Shown: positions 10,395-19,954, numbered from the stretch's first letter. The stretch is DNA of 64,000 nucleotides from CAIRDP01 sp037138335 (GCA_037138335.1 JBAXIO010000010.1:1-64000), one strand, 5' to 3'. Made by a program: numbers and translations. Notes: generated from the sequence alone by a model not told the origin.

Positions 10395-12794
10395 ATGAGG
10401 TGGCGGATCTTCTCTTCCTGGAAGTGGTATTACTGGTTTGCCCCGGTTTTGTTGCTGTATTTCCTGCTGTTTATAGCATGGCCCCGCCATTTGTTCAATG
10501 ACCCCGCATCCACTGTGGCTTATGACCGAGAAATGCGGCTGCTGGGGGCAAGGATTTCGGCCGACCAGCAATGGAGGTTCCCCGAAAGCAGCGAAGTGCC
10601 TGAGAAATTCAGAAAAGCCATCATCTGCTATGAAGACCAGTGGTTCCGGTACCATCCCGGGTTCAACCCGGCGGCCATGATACGGGCCGTGTCCCTCAAT
10701 TTCAGGCACCATAAGATAATCAGCGGGGGAAGCACGATCAGCATGCAGGTGATCAGGCTGGCAAGAAAGAACAGGGAACGCAACTACCTCGAAAAAGCCA
10801 TAGAAGTAAGCCTGGCATTTCTCATGGAGCTTACCCATTCCAAGAAGGAAATCCTCAGGCTATATGCTTCCCATGCACCATTCGGGGGCAATGTGATTGG
10901 GCTGGAGGCTGCATCATGGAGATATTTCGGGGTAAGCGCAAACAGGCTTTCATGGGCCGAAGCTGCAGCCCTGGCTGTTCTGCCTAACAGCCCCGGCCTG
11001 ATCTACCCCGGGAGGAACCCCAGGGACCTTCTGGCAAAACGGAACCGGCTGCTCGACAGGTTATGGTACCAGGGGAAAATTGACCTCGGCACCTGCGAAC
11101 TTGCGAAAAGCGAGCCCCTGCCGTTAAAGCCCTATCCCCTTCCAACCCTGGCGCCCCATATGCTTGTGAGGCTTATAAAGGAAGGGCACAAAGGGGAGAA
11201 AATCCTGACCACCCTCGACGGGGGTTTGCAGGTGAGGGTCAACAACATCCTTGAACTGCATGGGATACAGCTTGCCGCCAACGAAATCCATAATGCCGCA
11301 GCTGTTGTTGTGGAGGTAAATACAGGGAATGTGCTGGCCTATGCCGGGAACCTGAGGCGAACGGGAAAAACCGATTACGGGAACGATGTGGATGTTATCG
11401 CTTCCCCCCGCAGCACAGGAAGCATTATGAAACCCTTCCTTTATGCTGCAATGCTCAATGATGCCCTTATCCTCCCGAACACCCTTATCCCGGATATCCC
11501 GGTGCAGATCGGGGGTTTCATCCCCGAGAATTACAACCTCACATACGACGGGGCTGTGCCGGCCAAACGGGCCTTATCCAGATCCCTGAACATCCCTGCT
11601 GTGAAAATGCTCCAAACATTCGGTTATACTCCTTTTTACAACCTTTTGAAAAACATCGGGCTGACCACCCTCACCAAACCTGCCGACCATTATGGACTTG
11701 CGATCATACTGGGAGGGGCGGAAGCGAAACTGTGGGACCTGGCGGGCATGTATGCTTCCATGGCCCGAAGCCTGAACCATTACTCCCCGGAACATCCCGG
11801 CTATAACAAGGCTGATTTTCATCCGCCCCTTCTCATGACGGGGAACGCTGATGAGAAAGTGACCTATAACAGCCGTTCCTCCTGGTTCGATGCAGCTTCC
11901 ATATGGCTGACCTTTGAAGCTATGGTGGAAGTCGCCCGTCCCGACGAGGAAGCCCAATGGCAGCAGTTCTCGTCCTCCCACAAGATCGCCTGGAAAACCG
12001 GGACCAGCTTCGGTAACCGCGATGCATGGTCGGTTGGTGTTACCCCGGAATACGTGGTCGCAGTTTGGGTCGGGAACGCATCGGGGGAAGGAAGGCCGGG
12101 GCTGACGGGCATAGGTGTTGCCGCCCCCATTCTATTCGATATCTTTAAATCGCTTCCGGCGACCACCTGGTTCCGGATGCCTGTTGAGGAGATGGTTAAA
12201 ATCCAGGTATGCCGCTACAGCGGTTACAGGGCTTCCTCTGTTTGTGAATTCAAAGATTCAGCCTGGGTGCAGAAAAACGGGACCAGGACCGCTGCCTGCC
12301 CTTTTCACCAGCTTATCCACCTTGATATAACCGGGCAATACCAGGTAAACTCAGGCTGCGAATCCACCGATAACATGCAGCATGTATCCTGGTTCGTTCT
12401 CCCCCCGGTGCAGGAATGGTATTTCCGTACAAAAAACCCTTTCTACAGGACGCTCCCCCCTTTCCGCAAGGACTGTGCGCAAAATACCGCCAACCGCAAT
12501 ATGGACCTGATCTATCCTAAGGATGGGAGCACGATCTATGTGCCGGTCGACCTGGACGGGAAAACAGGGAGCACCGTCTTTAAAGCCGCCCACCATAACC
12601 CGGATGCAACTATCCACTGGCACCTTGATGACCGGTTTATAGGTTCAACAAAACAGTCCCACCAGATGGCCCTCTCGCCCGAAAGGGGGTTTCACCGCCT
12701 CACCCTGGTCGACCAGGGCGGGGAATCCATAAGCATAGGGTTTGAGATCCTTACAAAAGAGAAAAACACAGCGCCTTCGGGGAAAAATAAATAA
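10395..12794 (+). CDS. pbpC: Penicillin-binding protein 1C
   Basis: 799 aa bifunctional class A PBP. After one transmembrane helix (about residues 10-30) comes a GT51 glycosyltransferase domain with catalytic Glu80 in EDQWFRYH and the SGGSTISMQVIR motif. The transpeptidase domain has SIMK (nucleophile Ser343), SLN, and KTGTSFG (Lys534). The C terminus (after about residue 700) is a BiPBP_C domain, typical of PBP1C. The enzyme polymerises and may cross-link peptidoglycan in the periplasm. Two in-frame GTG codons precede the ATG at 10395; the ATG was chosen. It is directly downstream of the A2M gene, matching the well-known yfhM-pbpC pairing. Confidence 0.93.
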   Translation: MRWRIFSSWKWYYWFAPVLLLYFLLFIAWPRHLFNDPASTVAYDREMRLLGARISADQQWRFPESSEVPEKFRKAIICYEDQWFRYHPGFNPAAMIRAVSLNFRHHKIISGGSTISMQVIRLARKNRERNYLEKAIEVSLAFLMELTHSKKEILRLYASHAPFGGNVIGLEAASWRYFGVSANRLSWAEAAALAVLPNSPGLIYPGRNPRDLLAKRNRLLDRLWYQGKIDLGTCELAKSEPLPLKPYPLPTLAPHMLVRLIKEGHKGEKILTTLDGGLQVRVNNILELHGIQLAANEIHNAAAVVVEVNTGNVLAYAGNLRRTGKTDYGNDVDVIASPRSTGSIMKPFLYAAMLNDALILPNTLIPDIPVQIGGFIPENYNLTYDGAVPAKRALSRSLNIPAVKMLQTFGYTPFYNLLKNIGLTTLTKPADHYGLAIILGGAEAKLWDLAGMYASMARSLNHYSPEHPGYNKADFHPPLLMTGNADEKVTYNSRSSWFDAASIWLTFEAMVEVARPDEEAQWQQFSSSHKIAWKTGTSFGNRDAWSVGVTPEYVVAVWVGNASGEGRPGLTGIGVAAPILFDIFKSLPATTWFRMPVEEMVKIQVCRYSGYRASSVCEFKDSAWVQKNGTRTAACPFHQLIHLDITGQYQVNSGCESTDNMQHVSWFVLPPVQEWYFRTKNPFYRTLPPFRKDCAQNTANRNMDLIYPKDGSTIYVPVDLDGKTGSTVFKAAHHNPDATIHWHLDDRFIGSTKQSHQMALSPERGFHRLTLVDQGGESISIGFEILTKEKNTAPSGKNK

Positions 12795-12811
12795 ACTGAC
12801 GGGAGAAATCC

Positions 12812-13492
12812 TTATTTCATTTTCCGGATGATAAAAAACAGGCAGGAATCATCCACTTCCTTTACTGCGACTTTAATACCGCGTATCCAGCGCGTAAGCT
12901 CGAGGAACTTTTTCGAATTGATGGTTGTCGCACAAAAACCATCCTTGCACACTATATTGCCGTTCCTGGTCTTTTCAGTGTCGATCTCGCCTATCAGTCC
13001 GTTTTTCGACTGGAGTTCAAACCATTTTAACCTGTGATCCCAGAATTTCTCAGAATAGGTTGAGAAAATAGCCGCTCCTCCAGGCTTGGTCACCCTCACT
13101 GCCTCTTTGACCAGGGCCCTCTGGTCGGAATTGAAAGCGGATATACCGTTCTGGAGACAGAGCACAATATCCATGGTATTTGCGCTGTATGCCAGTTTTG
13201 TAGCGTTCATGTGCTGAAGAAAATGATGCTGGACATTCTTCAGCAACTCCCTGGCAAGCTTCAAACTTGGCATCGAAGTGTCGATCCCGTGAACATATTT
13301 TGCCTTCTTTGACAAATGCGGGATTATGCGTCCATAGCCGCAGCCGAGATCAAGCACGACATCTTTGCGGCTTATCTTTTTCAGCACAAAATCAATTTCA
13401 GCCTGCAGATATTGCCTGATACGCGAAGGCGCAATGTCGTAACATTTCTTCAGCCGCAGCGCAGATAAGGATGTGTCGTAATAAGCTGCCAA
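12812..13492 (-). CDS. Class I SAM-dependent methyltransferase
   Basis: 226 aa. Motif I is VVLDLGCGYGRIIPHL (SAM binding, about residues 45-60), followed by HGIDTS (end of beta 2), a MDIVLCLQNGISAF post-I motif and VRVTKPGGAAIFSTY. This is a complete Methyltransf_11/25-type fold. The substrate cannot be told from sequence. Translation seems to start at TTG 13492; no in-frame ATG is better placed. It converges on pbpC with a 17-bp gap and diverges from the FISUMP gene. Confidence 0.8.
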   Translation of the reverse strand: MAAYYDTSLSALRLKKCYDIAPSRIRQYLQAEIDFVLKKISRKDVVLDLGCGYGRIIPHLSKKAKYVHGIDTSMPSLKLARELLKNVQHHFLQHMNATKLAYSANTMDIVLCLQNGISAFNSDQRALVKEAVRVTKPGGAAIFSTYSEKFWDHRLKWFELQSKNGLIGEIDTEKTRNGNIVCKDGFCATTINSKKFLELTRWIRGIKVAVKEVDDSCLFFIIRKMK

Positions 13493-13600
13493 GAGGGATA
13501 ATTCTTAATTGCTAAGTTACAAAATCCTGATTTTCAAAATAAAAAAATGTTTAATCCGATTTTGGTAAAAATAATTATCTTCGCTTTAAATCAGTTTAAA

Positions 13601-14269
13601 ATGAAAAGACTTTCAGCCTGTCTTTTTATGTTATGCATACTCATCGGCCATGGTCCTGCAAGATCCCAGGGAATGATGAGGGACAGGGAAGGGAATAATT
13701 ATCAAACCCTGGTCATTGCCAACAAGGTATGGATGGCCGAGAACCTAAATACTGCGCACTACAGTAACGGGGATGCGATACCTGAGGCTAAAACAGCCTC
13801 AGAATGGGACCGTTATTGCGAAAGCCGCACCGGTTGCTGGTGTTATTATGACTTCAGCGCCCTGAACGGCCACAAATACGGTAAATTGTATAACTGGTTT
13901 GCCGTAAATGATAAAAGGGGGTTGGCCCCCAAAGGCTGGCATATCCCTGCCGACATGGAGTGGCTTGTATTTACCCATATCCCCACCGAAGGCGACAGGC
14001 CTGGCAAAGGCATGAAGAGCACGAGTGGCTGGGGAAATGAAGGTGATGACTGCAACGGGAACAATTTAACGGGATTCGATGCACTGCCGGGAGGTTCCCG
14101 TGAAGTAGATTCATTTCAGGGCATCAGGGTGATCGGCCATTGGTGGTGCTCCAACGAAAGCGAAGTCAATTTTGCAAGGATCCGTAGCCTTGCATGCAAC
14201 AGCGACGACCTCTGGCTCCATACCAGCCTGAAACAATGCGGCAATTCGGTTCGCTGTGTCAGGGACTGA
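13601..14269 (+). CDS. FISUMP-domain secreted protein
   Basis: 222 aa. The signal peptide MKRLSACLFMLCILIG..ARSQG is followed by the Fibrobacter succinogenes major paralogous (FISUMP) domain: NYQTLVIANKVWMAENLN, GKLYNWFAVND, LAPKGWHIPAD, GGSREV and a C-terminal VRCVRD. The domain is common in Bacteroidota and Fibrobacteres surface proteins and is thought to be extracellular; its biochemical function is not known. An upstream in-frame start 18 codons earlier was rejected because the signal peptide begins at 13601. No T9SS tail is visible. Confidence 0.85.
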   Translation: MKRLSACLFMLCILIGHGPARSQGMMRDREGNNYQTLVIANKVWMAENLNTAHYSNGDAIPEAKTASEWDRYCESRTGCWCYYDFSALNGHKYGKLYNWFAVNDKRGLAPKGWHIPADMEWLVFTHIPTEGDRPGKGMKSTSGWGNEGDDCNGNNLTGFDALPGGSREVDSFQGIRVIGHWWCSNESEVNFARIRSLACNSDDLWLHTSLKQCGNSVRCVRD

Positions 14270-14323
14270 TCACTTAAGTAACCTCTCCTTTTTTTCACAT
14301 TCTTTCGGTCAGCCGGAACAGGC

Positions 14324-15391
14324 TCAGGGCAGCTGTGAAATCATTTTCTTCGACGGCTTGTAACGCCTCCAGGCCCTGAGACGGGTCAGTGAAGTATAAT
14401 AAAAAAGTTCCCTGATCAAAGGGATGCGCAAAAGGTAATGATACAGTCGGTAGAAAACCACCAGGGAAATAAACGTCATGCCCCATCGGGCAAAAGTAAC
14501 AAGGACCTGGACCCAGCCGGTTTGAGGTATGGTGATAACTGTTGCCGCCCATTTCCAGAACAGGTCAAGGATCACCATGTTGATCAGGAACATGACCCCT
14601 GTGATGTAACCATGAGCTGTGTCAATAGCCCTTTTCGGGCAGTTGTTCATGCATCGCATGCAGCTTTCGCAGCGATAGGACCAGAACGGGCGTTTGTCGA
14701 CGGTAAGAATGGCTTTTATCGGACAATTGTCTATGCAGATGTCGCATTTATCGCAATTCTCATTGGCATAAAAGGTCTTTGCGAGCAAAAAACGGCCCAT
14801 GAAAAAATACCCTATGCTTACCGGGCTTATCAGGATATCCTGTATGATATCGCGGAAGGCAGTGTAGACTTTCTTCCCTTCAAGGATCTTGGAAGCAAAA
14901 GCCCGGGTGACCTGTTTACAATGTCCATAAATTGATTCTACCACTTTCTCCTTAACCCCTGGATGGAAGGATATCCAGTTCGAGGGCAGGTCGATGGACC
15001 TCAGGCCAACTATGCTGTATCCCTTAAGCAGCAAAACGATGGCCGCTAACCACAGGGCAAGACCGCTGAGTCCGGGGACAAACCATTTTGAAAGCTTCAG
15101 CCCTGCCCTTGTGTTCATTAGAAATACCCGGTTCTTCCGGGAGCGGGGAAACCTGAAAATAAAATACATGCTTACCGGGGGGTAGTTAAACCCATGGGTA
15201 GGCGATACAAAGCCTATCATGGCTCCTTCGGGAAACGGCCCGATATGCTTCCTGTCAATAGCAGCAATATCTATAACCTCAACCGGGATGCTGCGCGATT
15301 GCGCTTCCAGGGCAAACCAGCCGGCCACATTACGGGCATTGCCGGTGCCGGAAAAGTAATAGAGTAATAGCTGGTTGATCTGTTCTGACAA
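14324..15391 (-). CDS. EFR1-type flavodoxin/ferredoxin membrane protein
   Basis: About 355 aa. The N terminus has a flavodoxin-like FMN loop (YYFSGTGNARN) and the middle two 4Fe-4S ferredoxin motifs, CDKCDICIDNCPIKA and CESCMRCMNNCPKRA. Hydrophobic segments flank the clusters (near residues 105-125 and 270-320), so it is probably attached to the cytoplasmic membrane. EFR1-family proteins are presumed electron carriers in anaerobes; partner and pathway are unknown. The start is uncertain. The TTG at 15391 places beta-strand 1 right at the N terminus; an ATG at 15460 would overlap the divergent C39 gene by 31 bp. Confidence 0.75.
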   Translation of the reverse strand: MSEQINQLLLYYFSGTGNARNVAGWFALEAQSRSIPVEVIDIAAIDRKHIGPFPEGAMIGFVSPTHGFNYPPVSMYFIFRFPRSRKNRVFLMNTRAGLKLSKWFVPGLSGLALWLAAIVLLLKGYSIVGLRSIDLPSNWISFHPGVKEKVVESIYGHCKQVTRAFASKILEGKKVYTAFRDIIQDILISPVSIGYFFMGRFLLAKTFYANENCDKCDICIDNCPIKAILTVDKRPFWSYRCESCMRCMNNCPKRAIDTAHGYITGVMFLINMVILDLFWKWAATVITIPQTGWVQVLVTFARWGMTFISLVVFYRLYHYLLRIPLIRELFYYTSLTRLRAWRRYKPSKKMISQLP

Positions 15392-15403
15392 AGAAATTTT
15401 TAT

Positions 15404-15411
15404 TAGCTTTG
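15404..15411 (+). promoter_or_regulatory. -7 element for the C39-like gene
   Basis: TAGCTTTG matches TAnnTTTG exactly and lies 18 nt upstream of the ATG at 15430, the usual distance for a short leader. No clear TTG at the -33 distance was found, so support is partial. Confidence 0.35.
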
Positions 15412-15429
15412 TTATAGCAAAGATAAAAA

Positions 15430-16086
15430 ATGAAACCGATTGTTCTGGTCTTTTTAGCATGCATGCTTGTTGCTCTTTCCGCCTGCAATACAAAGGATAC
15501 TTCTTATAATTCGACACCAGATTCCATCTCGAGCCGGTATTATGTTCTCGACATAGGGGCGAAAATTCCCAGGCCGGGCTTTACCATTTTGCCCATCAGC
15601 GGCTTCCAGCAAACCACCGAATATACCTGCGGCCCGGCCGCAGCTCTCACTCTCCTGCAATATTATGGGAGGGTCGGGGATGAACTGACCATCGCAAGGG
15701 AAATGGGGACCAGCACCACCACGGGGACAACTCTTCAGCAGATGTCCGACTGGCTCCAGGCTAACGGGTTTAAAGTAACATCAGGTGAAGGTGGCAGCCT
15801 CGAACTCATCCGCAGTAACCTTTCAAAGAATATTCCTACCCTGGTCGAATGGAGCGACTGGGGAGCACACTGGGTGCTTGCCGTTGGCTACGACACCCGT
15901 AATACCGAGGATCTGATTGACGATGTGATCATTTTCGCCGATCCGTACGACCGCCACGACGACCGGAAAAACGGCATCGACTGGTTCAATGCCCAAAGGT
16001 TTTATTATATGTGGTACGACGCCATACTCTATGGGAAGTTGATGAAACGAATCTACATCATTGCAATCCCTGTGGCCTCAAAATGA
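15430..16086 (+). CDS. C39-like cysteine peptidase lipoprotein
   Basis: 218 aa. The lipoprotein signal ends in LSAC (lipobox), followed by a Peptidase_C39_2-type papain fold: QTTEYTCGPAAALTLLQYYG with the likely nucleophile Cys, HWVLAVGYD with the likely His, and a downstream FADPYDRHDD segment that can supply Asp. C39-like domains process or degrade peptides; as a lipoprotein without an ABC transporter it is probably a periplasm- or surface-facing peptidase, which is inference. It is divergent from the EFR1 gene and converges on the esterase. Confidence 0.75.
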   Translation: MKPIVLVFLACMLVALSACNTKDTSYNSTPDSISSRYYVLDIGAKIPRPGFTILPISGFQQTTEYTCGPAAALTLLQYYGRVGDELTIAREMGTSTTTGTTLQQMSDWLQANGFKVTSGEGGSLELIRSNLSKNIPTLVEWSDWGAHWVLAVGYDTRNTEDLIDDVIIFADPYDRHDDRKNGIDWFNAQRFYYMWYDAILYGKLMKRIYIIAIPVASK

Positions 16087-16103
16087 TCCCGGCTCACGGG
16101 ACA

Positions 16104-16835
16104 TTACCTGTTTTCCGTTTTACTGATTTTTGAATGCTTCAGGAACCATGTGTACAATTCGGGATTGTTATAGGTCTCGGTCCATGCGTTATGGTTGGCC
16201 TCCGGGTATATGGTAATTTTCACTTCACCTCCGTGCTTCCTCACAGCCTGGAACATTTCCACCGCCCGGTTAACAGGCACCACATCGTCTTTGGCACCGT
16301 GAAATATCCATACGGGCACCGGTTTATAATCATCCTCGAGGATATAATCGAAAAAACCGCAAACAGGCGCAATCGCAGCAAACAAGCCCTGGTACCTGAA
16401 CTGCATGTCCCAGGTGCCCCATCCGCCCATGCTGAGCCCCGTAAGGTACAGCCGGTTTGTATCGATGCGGTAAGTGGAAATTACCTCGTCGAGCAGCAGT
16501 TTCAGGGACTTTGTATCCCATGATACGTCCGACGAAGGATTCTGGGGACATACGACCACGAATGGGAAATCCTTTCCTTCGGCAATCAGCTTCGGGATCC
16601 CGTTGTTCTTCACCTGGTTCAGGTCGCTGCCCGATTCCCCGCTTCCGTGAAGGAAGAGGATCAGTGGAAATGTTGAACGGGTATCGGTGGTATATGCCGG
16701 GGGCAGATACAGCAGGTAATCATATTCCACAACCCTGGTTTTTGTAAAATGCTTTGCCGAAGATTGCGCATAAACCGGTACTGAAGATGATACTGAAATA
16801 AGGAGCAGGAGGAAGAATAATTTAAATTGTCTCAT
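16104..16835 (-). CDS. Secreted alpha/beta-hydrolase (esterase, PHB-depolymerase-like)
   Basis: 243 aa. A signal peptide (cleavage after VYAQ) precedes an alpha/beta-hydrolase fold. The oxyanion region is LFLHGSGESG, the nucleophile Ser is in GLSMGGWGT, Asp in HGAKDDVVP and His in EANHNAWTETY, so the triad is complete. Similar proteins are annotated as prolyl oligopeptidase-family or feruloyl-type esterases (CE1-like); the substrate is not determined. It lies 36 bp downstream of the ornithine cyclodeaminase-family gene on the same strand, and may be cotranscribed. Confidence 0.8.
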   Translation of the reverse strand: MRQFKLFFLLLLISVSSSVPVYAQSSAKHFTKTRVVEYDYLLYLPPAYTTDTRSTFPLILFLHGSGESGSDLNQVKNNGIPKLIAEGKDFPFVVVCPQNPSSDVSWDTKSLKLLLDEVISTYRIDTNRLYLTGLSMGGWGTWDMQFRYQGLFAAIAPVCGFFDYILEDDYKPVPVWIFHGAKDDVVPVNRAVEMFQAVRKHGGEVKITIYPEANHNAWTETYNNPELYTWFLKHSKISKTENR

Positions 16836-16871
16836 GATATGCTTTTTATGAATTATTGATGTTTGCGGATG

Positions 16872-17849
16872 TTATATCACCACATTGAGGCCTATCCCCG
16901 CGGCAAGAGCCCTTTCATACACCAGCCTGGCCGTTGCGGCATCCTGTATGGCGAGGCCGTTCGATTTGAACAGGGTGATCTCCCTGTCGTTTGTCCTGCC
17001 TGGTTTTTTCCCGGTGATCAGTTCTCCCAATTCGGCATGAAAATGTTCCTTTGGGATCTCGCCTGCATTTACTGGTATCATGATGTCGCCGGCTTCCTTA
17101 AAACAGGCTTCATAAGAGTCCCCTATGAATTTCGAGCGTTTCACAATAGCCGTGTCGAGTTCCCTCGCATTGGGGGTGTGGCTGCCGATGCCGTTGATAT
17201 GGGCGCCTTCCTTAACCATATTCCCGTCAAAGACCGGGTTTGCCGAAGAAGTAGCCGTTACAATGATATCGGCTTTCATCATCTCAACGGACGAAGCGGC
17301 AGGCAGGATCTCAAGATTGAGCCTGGGCCCCATCTCGGCAATGAACCTGGTAACGGCCTCTTCCGATAAGTCAAAGACCAGGACTTTTGAAAGTTTCCTT
17401 GCTTCAGCCAGCGCCCAGAGCTGCATCCTGGCCTGTACCCCGGCGCCGAAGATCCCTGCGACCTGCCCATCCTGTTTCCTGGCAAGGTATTTGGTAGCCA
17501 CACCGCTGGCAGCGCCTGTGCGGACCGCAGTGAGATATCCGCCGTCCATGATGCATATGACATTACCCGTTTCGGGATCCTGGAGCAGGACCTTGCCGAT
17601 GGTGGTCGGCAAATTATGCTTTGCAGGGTTGTCCTTGTAAACTGTGACGACTTTGCACGCAAGGGCTCCCATCTGCTTCAGGTAAGCAGGCATGTACAAT
17701 GACAGCCCTCCCGGAGGTATTATTGCAGTGCGCAGCGGAAGGACAGCCGTGCCCTCCGACAGTTCTCTGAAGGCCTGTTCAACTACTGCCATGCAGTCTT
17801 TCATGGTAAGTACCGATGCCACTTCACTTCTGTTCAGTATCAGGGTCAT
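16872..17849 (-). CDS. Ornithine cyclodeaminase / mu-crystallin family protein
   Basis: 325 aa, the normal family length. An N-terminal dimerisation region (LRTAIIPPGG, MPAYL) is followed by an NAD(P)-binding Rossmann fold with GIFGAGVQARMQL (about residue 130), then ATSSANPVFDG and HINGIGSHTPNARELD. Members catalyse ornithine to proline deamination, ketimine/imine reduction or alanine dehydrogenation. The residues seen do not separate these, so the precise reaction is left open. The gene is first in a possible two-gene unit with the esterase. Confidence 0.85.
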   Translation of the reverse strand: MTLILNRSEVASVLTMKDCMAVVEQAFRELSEGTAVLPLRTAIIPPGGLSLYMPAYLKQMGALACKVVTVYKDNPAKHNLPTTIGKVLLQDPETGNVICIMDGGYLTAVRTGAASGVATKYLARKQDGQVAGIFGAGVQARMQLWALAEARKLSKVLVFDLSEEAVTRFIAEMGPRLNLEILPAASSVEMMKADIIVTATSSANPVFDGNMVKEGAHINGIGSHTPNARELDTAIVKRSKFIGDSYEACFKEAGDIMIPVNAGEIPKEHFHAELGELITGKKPGRTNDREITLFKSNGLAIQDAATARLVYERALAAGIGLNVVI

Positions 17850-17892
17850 AAAAAAAAATTGATGATTTGGTTTATCAGGATCTCAAAAATAC

Positions 17893-17932
17893 AAAAAAGC
17901 CGGCCGTGAAAAGATCATGGCCGGCTTTTTTT
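17893..17932 (-). terminator. Rho-independent terminator (bidirectional shape)
   Basis: Perfect 7-bp stem GCCGGCC/GGCCGGC (17899-17905 and 17919-17925) with a 13-nt loop, flanked by six A on the left and seven T on the right. It sits 17 bp past the stop of the T9SS protein on the minus strand, which it should terminate. Confidence 0.8.
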
Positions 17933-17948
17933 ATAAGGATTTCCCTTG

Positions 17949-19760
17949 CTACAGGATCACAAGTTTCTGCACCCTCGCCGAATTGCCGCATTCGATTTTC
18001 ACCACGTAAACCCCTGCCGGGAGTGTATCCAGGTTCAGGGTCCGCGTTATTGAGAGATCCTGAAGTCCGAACTGCTCCTGGTAACGCAAATTACCTGTAA
18101 GGTCTGAAATTTGCAGGTTGAGCGGGCCGGCAGATGCCCTCTTCAGGGTAAGGGTTAGCCTGCCGGTAGTAGGATTAGGCCAGAACGAAAACGACAATTC
18201 ATTGCCGTTGATCGTGGGGACCCCGTCGCATACCACAAACTGAATATGTTTAATATCGGTTACAGGCACATTGCATGGCGATATCCCGTTTACAGTAAGC
18301 GTAAGATCCACATTAAAATTTGCTTTGTCATTGGCTCCCGGATAATAGATAGAGTGGGCCGTGGAATTGCTGCTGAACGTTCCGTCACCGGAAGTGGACC
18401 ATAGCACCGTAGAGGCATTGAAAGCGGAACCATTCAGTGGGACCTGGGTGTCGACCAGGCAGGCGATCGTATCACTGCCTGCAGAAACTGTAGGCGCAGC
18501 CTGTACGGTGACTGCAACAGAATCGTTTATACTGTTCACCCCGTCGTTCACATGGACGAAGTATTTTGTATTTACAACAGGTGTAACCAGCGGATTATGC
18601 TGTGCTGAGATAAATCCCGGGGGGACCGATGTCCAGCTATAAGTATACGAACCACTGCCGCCGCTTACAATAGCATTTAACTGGGAAGAACTCCCTGCGC
18701 AAATTCCTGAGGGGGTAGCCGTGACAGTTACTCCCAGGGGCATCGCAACCACAGTAACAGTAGCTGAACCGCTTGTACTCTGATATCCGTCGTTGACACT
18801 GCAGGTGTACTGAGTGGTGACAGACGGATTCACGACCGGATTCTGAAGGCTTGATGTGAAACCTGCGGGGTTGGAAGTCCATGAATATGTGTTTGAACCT
18901 GATCCTCCGCTTGCAGCGGCATTGAGCTGGGAGGTCTGTCCCTGGTTGATGCTTGTCGGGTTGGCTGACACAATTACCTGCAGGTTGTTTGGTATGACTG
19001 TCACCGTTGCGTTTCCTGAGACAGAGCTGGTTCCGTCATTCACCTGGACAGTATAGACCGTCGTTAGGGTGGGTGAAACAACAGGATTTTGACTGCTGCT
19101 GGTAAAACCTGCAGGATTGGAAGTCCAGCTGTAGGTATAACTTCCGCTCCCCCCGGTCGCAGCTGCATTCAGCTGGGAAGTAGTCCCTGAGAGGATGGTC
19201 GCCGGATTGGAAGAGGCAACCACGGCCAGGGGCTGGGCTGCATTCTCATTCACTGTGATGGATTCTTTTTTGGTTGTGCCGGTGGTGATGGCAAATGCAC
19301 CATAAAAACTCAGGCTTCCACTACCCGCAGCGGCAGGAGCAACCCATTGGAAATTCCATGAAGCGGTTGAGCCTGATTGCCTGGCACTCTGTGTGCAGTA
19401 TTTTGTACCGCCAACAAGCTTGCTTCCTGATCCTGCAACTAGGGTGCCGATCTGGTTCCCGGTGGCATCCTGGGGCGTAAGTTCAAATCCCTTTCCCCCT
19501 GAACCTGTAAATGATACCGTTATGGTGTAAGTGGTACCAGCCACATATCCTGAGGCAGGAATATTGGTCATGATAAATCCGCTCACGGTCTGGGCCGCAC
19601 CGGAATGACAGCCGCTACCGTAACAGGTGGCTCCGCTTTCGGCGGGTCCTCCTGCCCTTCCTGAAGGAGCCCCGGATGGATAAGCATTAACGTTTGTTGT
19701 GCCTGCCACCCAGAACATGATAACAAAAGCCAGAAAAACAGGGTAAAGAATTTTTTTCAT
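17949..19760 (-). CDS. T9SS-secreted protein: choice-of-anchor V + PKD-like repeats
   Basis: 603 aa. The signal peptide (about residues 1-26) is followed by a choice-of-anchor V-type domain (27-172) beginning with a CYGSGCHSG motif (Cys46, Cys51, His52), then three PKD-like repeats (about 178-256, 259-338, 341-419), a further beta domain, and a C-terminal T9SS sorting domain with SFWPNPTTGRLTL and LPAGVYVVKI. It is therefore exported by the type IX system and either surface-attached or released. Ligand-binding or adhesion is inferred from the PKD repeats. The CX4CH motif resembles a c-type haem site but is a conserved feature of this domain family. A minus-strand TACCTTTG (19833-19826) may be its -7 box. 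Confidence 0.85.
   Translation of the reverse strand: MKKILYPVFLAFVIMFWVAGTTNVNAYPSGAPSGRAGGPAESGATCYGSGCHSGAAQTVSGFIMTNIPASGYVAGTTYTITVSFTGSGGKGFELTPQDATGNQIGTLVAGSGSKLVGGTKYCTQSARQSGSTASWNFQWVAPAAAGSGSLSFYGAFAITTGTTKKESITVNENAAQPLAVVASSNPATILSGTTSQLNAAATGGSGSYTYSWTSNPAGFTSSSQNPVVSPTLTTVYTVQVNDGTSSVSGNATVTVIPNNLQVIVSANPTSINQGQTSQLNAAASGGSGSNTYSWTSNPAGFTSSLQNPVVNPSVTTQYTCSVNDGYQSTSGSATVTVVAMPLGVTVTATPSGICAGSSSQLNAIVSGGSGSYTYSWTSVPPGFISAQHNPLVTPVVNTKYFVHVNDGVNSINDSVAVTVQAAPTVSAGSDTIACLVDTQVPLNGSAFNASTVLWSTSGDGTFSSNSTAHSIYYPGANDKANFNVDLTLTVNGISPCNVPVTDIKHIQFVVCDGVPTINGNELSFSFWPNPTTGRLTLTLKRASAGPLNLQISDLTGNLRYQEQFGLQDLSITRTLNLDTLPAGVYVVKIECGNSARVQKLVIL
18501..19232 (-). repeat. Three PKD-like tandem repeats
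   Basis: Within the T9SS protein, three units of about 81 codons share GGSGSYTYSWTSNPAGF, an NPxVxP turn, and a VNDG..S strand. The first two are the most alike and the third is more divergent, suggesting internal duplication. Confidence 0.8.
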
Positions 19761-19825
19761 AGGTTGTTTTATTATTAAATATTATTCCGGTTCCCCGAAC
19801 ATATCAGGATGGGAACCAGGGGGAT

Positions 19826-19833
19826 CAAAGGTA
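19826..19833 (-). promoter_or_regulatory. Candidate -7 element for the T9SS protein gene
   Basis: TACCTTTG on the minus strand matches TAnnTTTG, about 65 nt upstream of the start at 19760. No convincing TTG was found at the -33 distance. Confidence 0.3.
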
Positions 19834-19954
19834 TTAAGGAATTTCCATACCACATTAGGGGATTAGTTGACATTTCCTTAGTACAACATTGATAAATATC
19901 AATTGATTCCCGTGGATTATGCCCGTTGATTTAATGGTGAGGGAGCGGCATGGG

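Noticed and set aside
17949..19760. c-type haem protein on the basis of CX4CH in the T9SS protein
   Set aside because: The motif is part of the choice-of-anchor V-type domain seen in many exported proteins; no other haem evidence.
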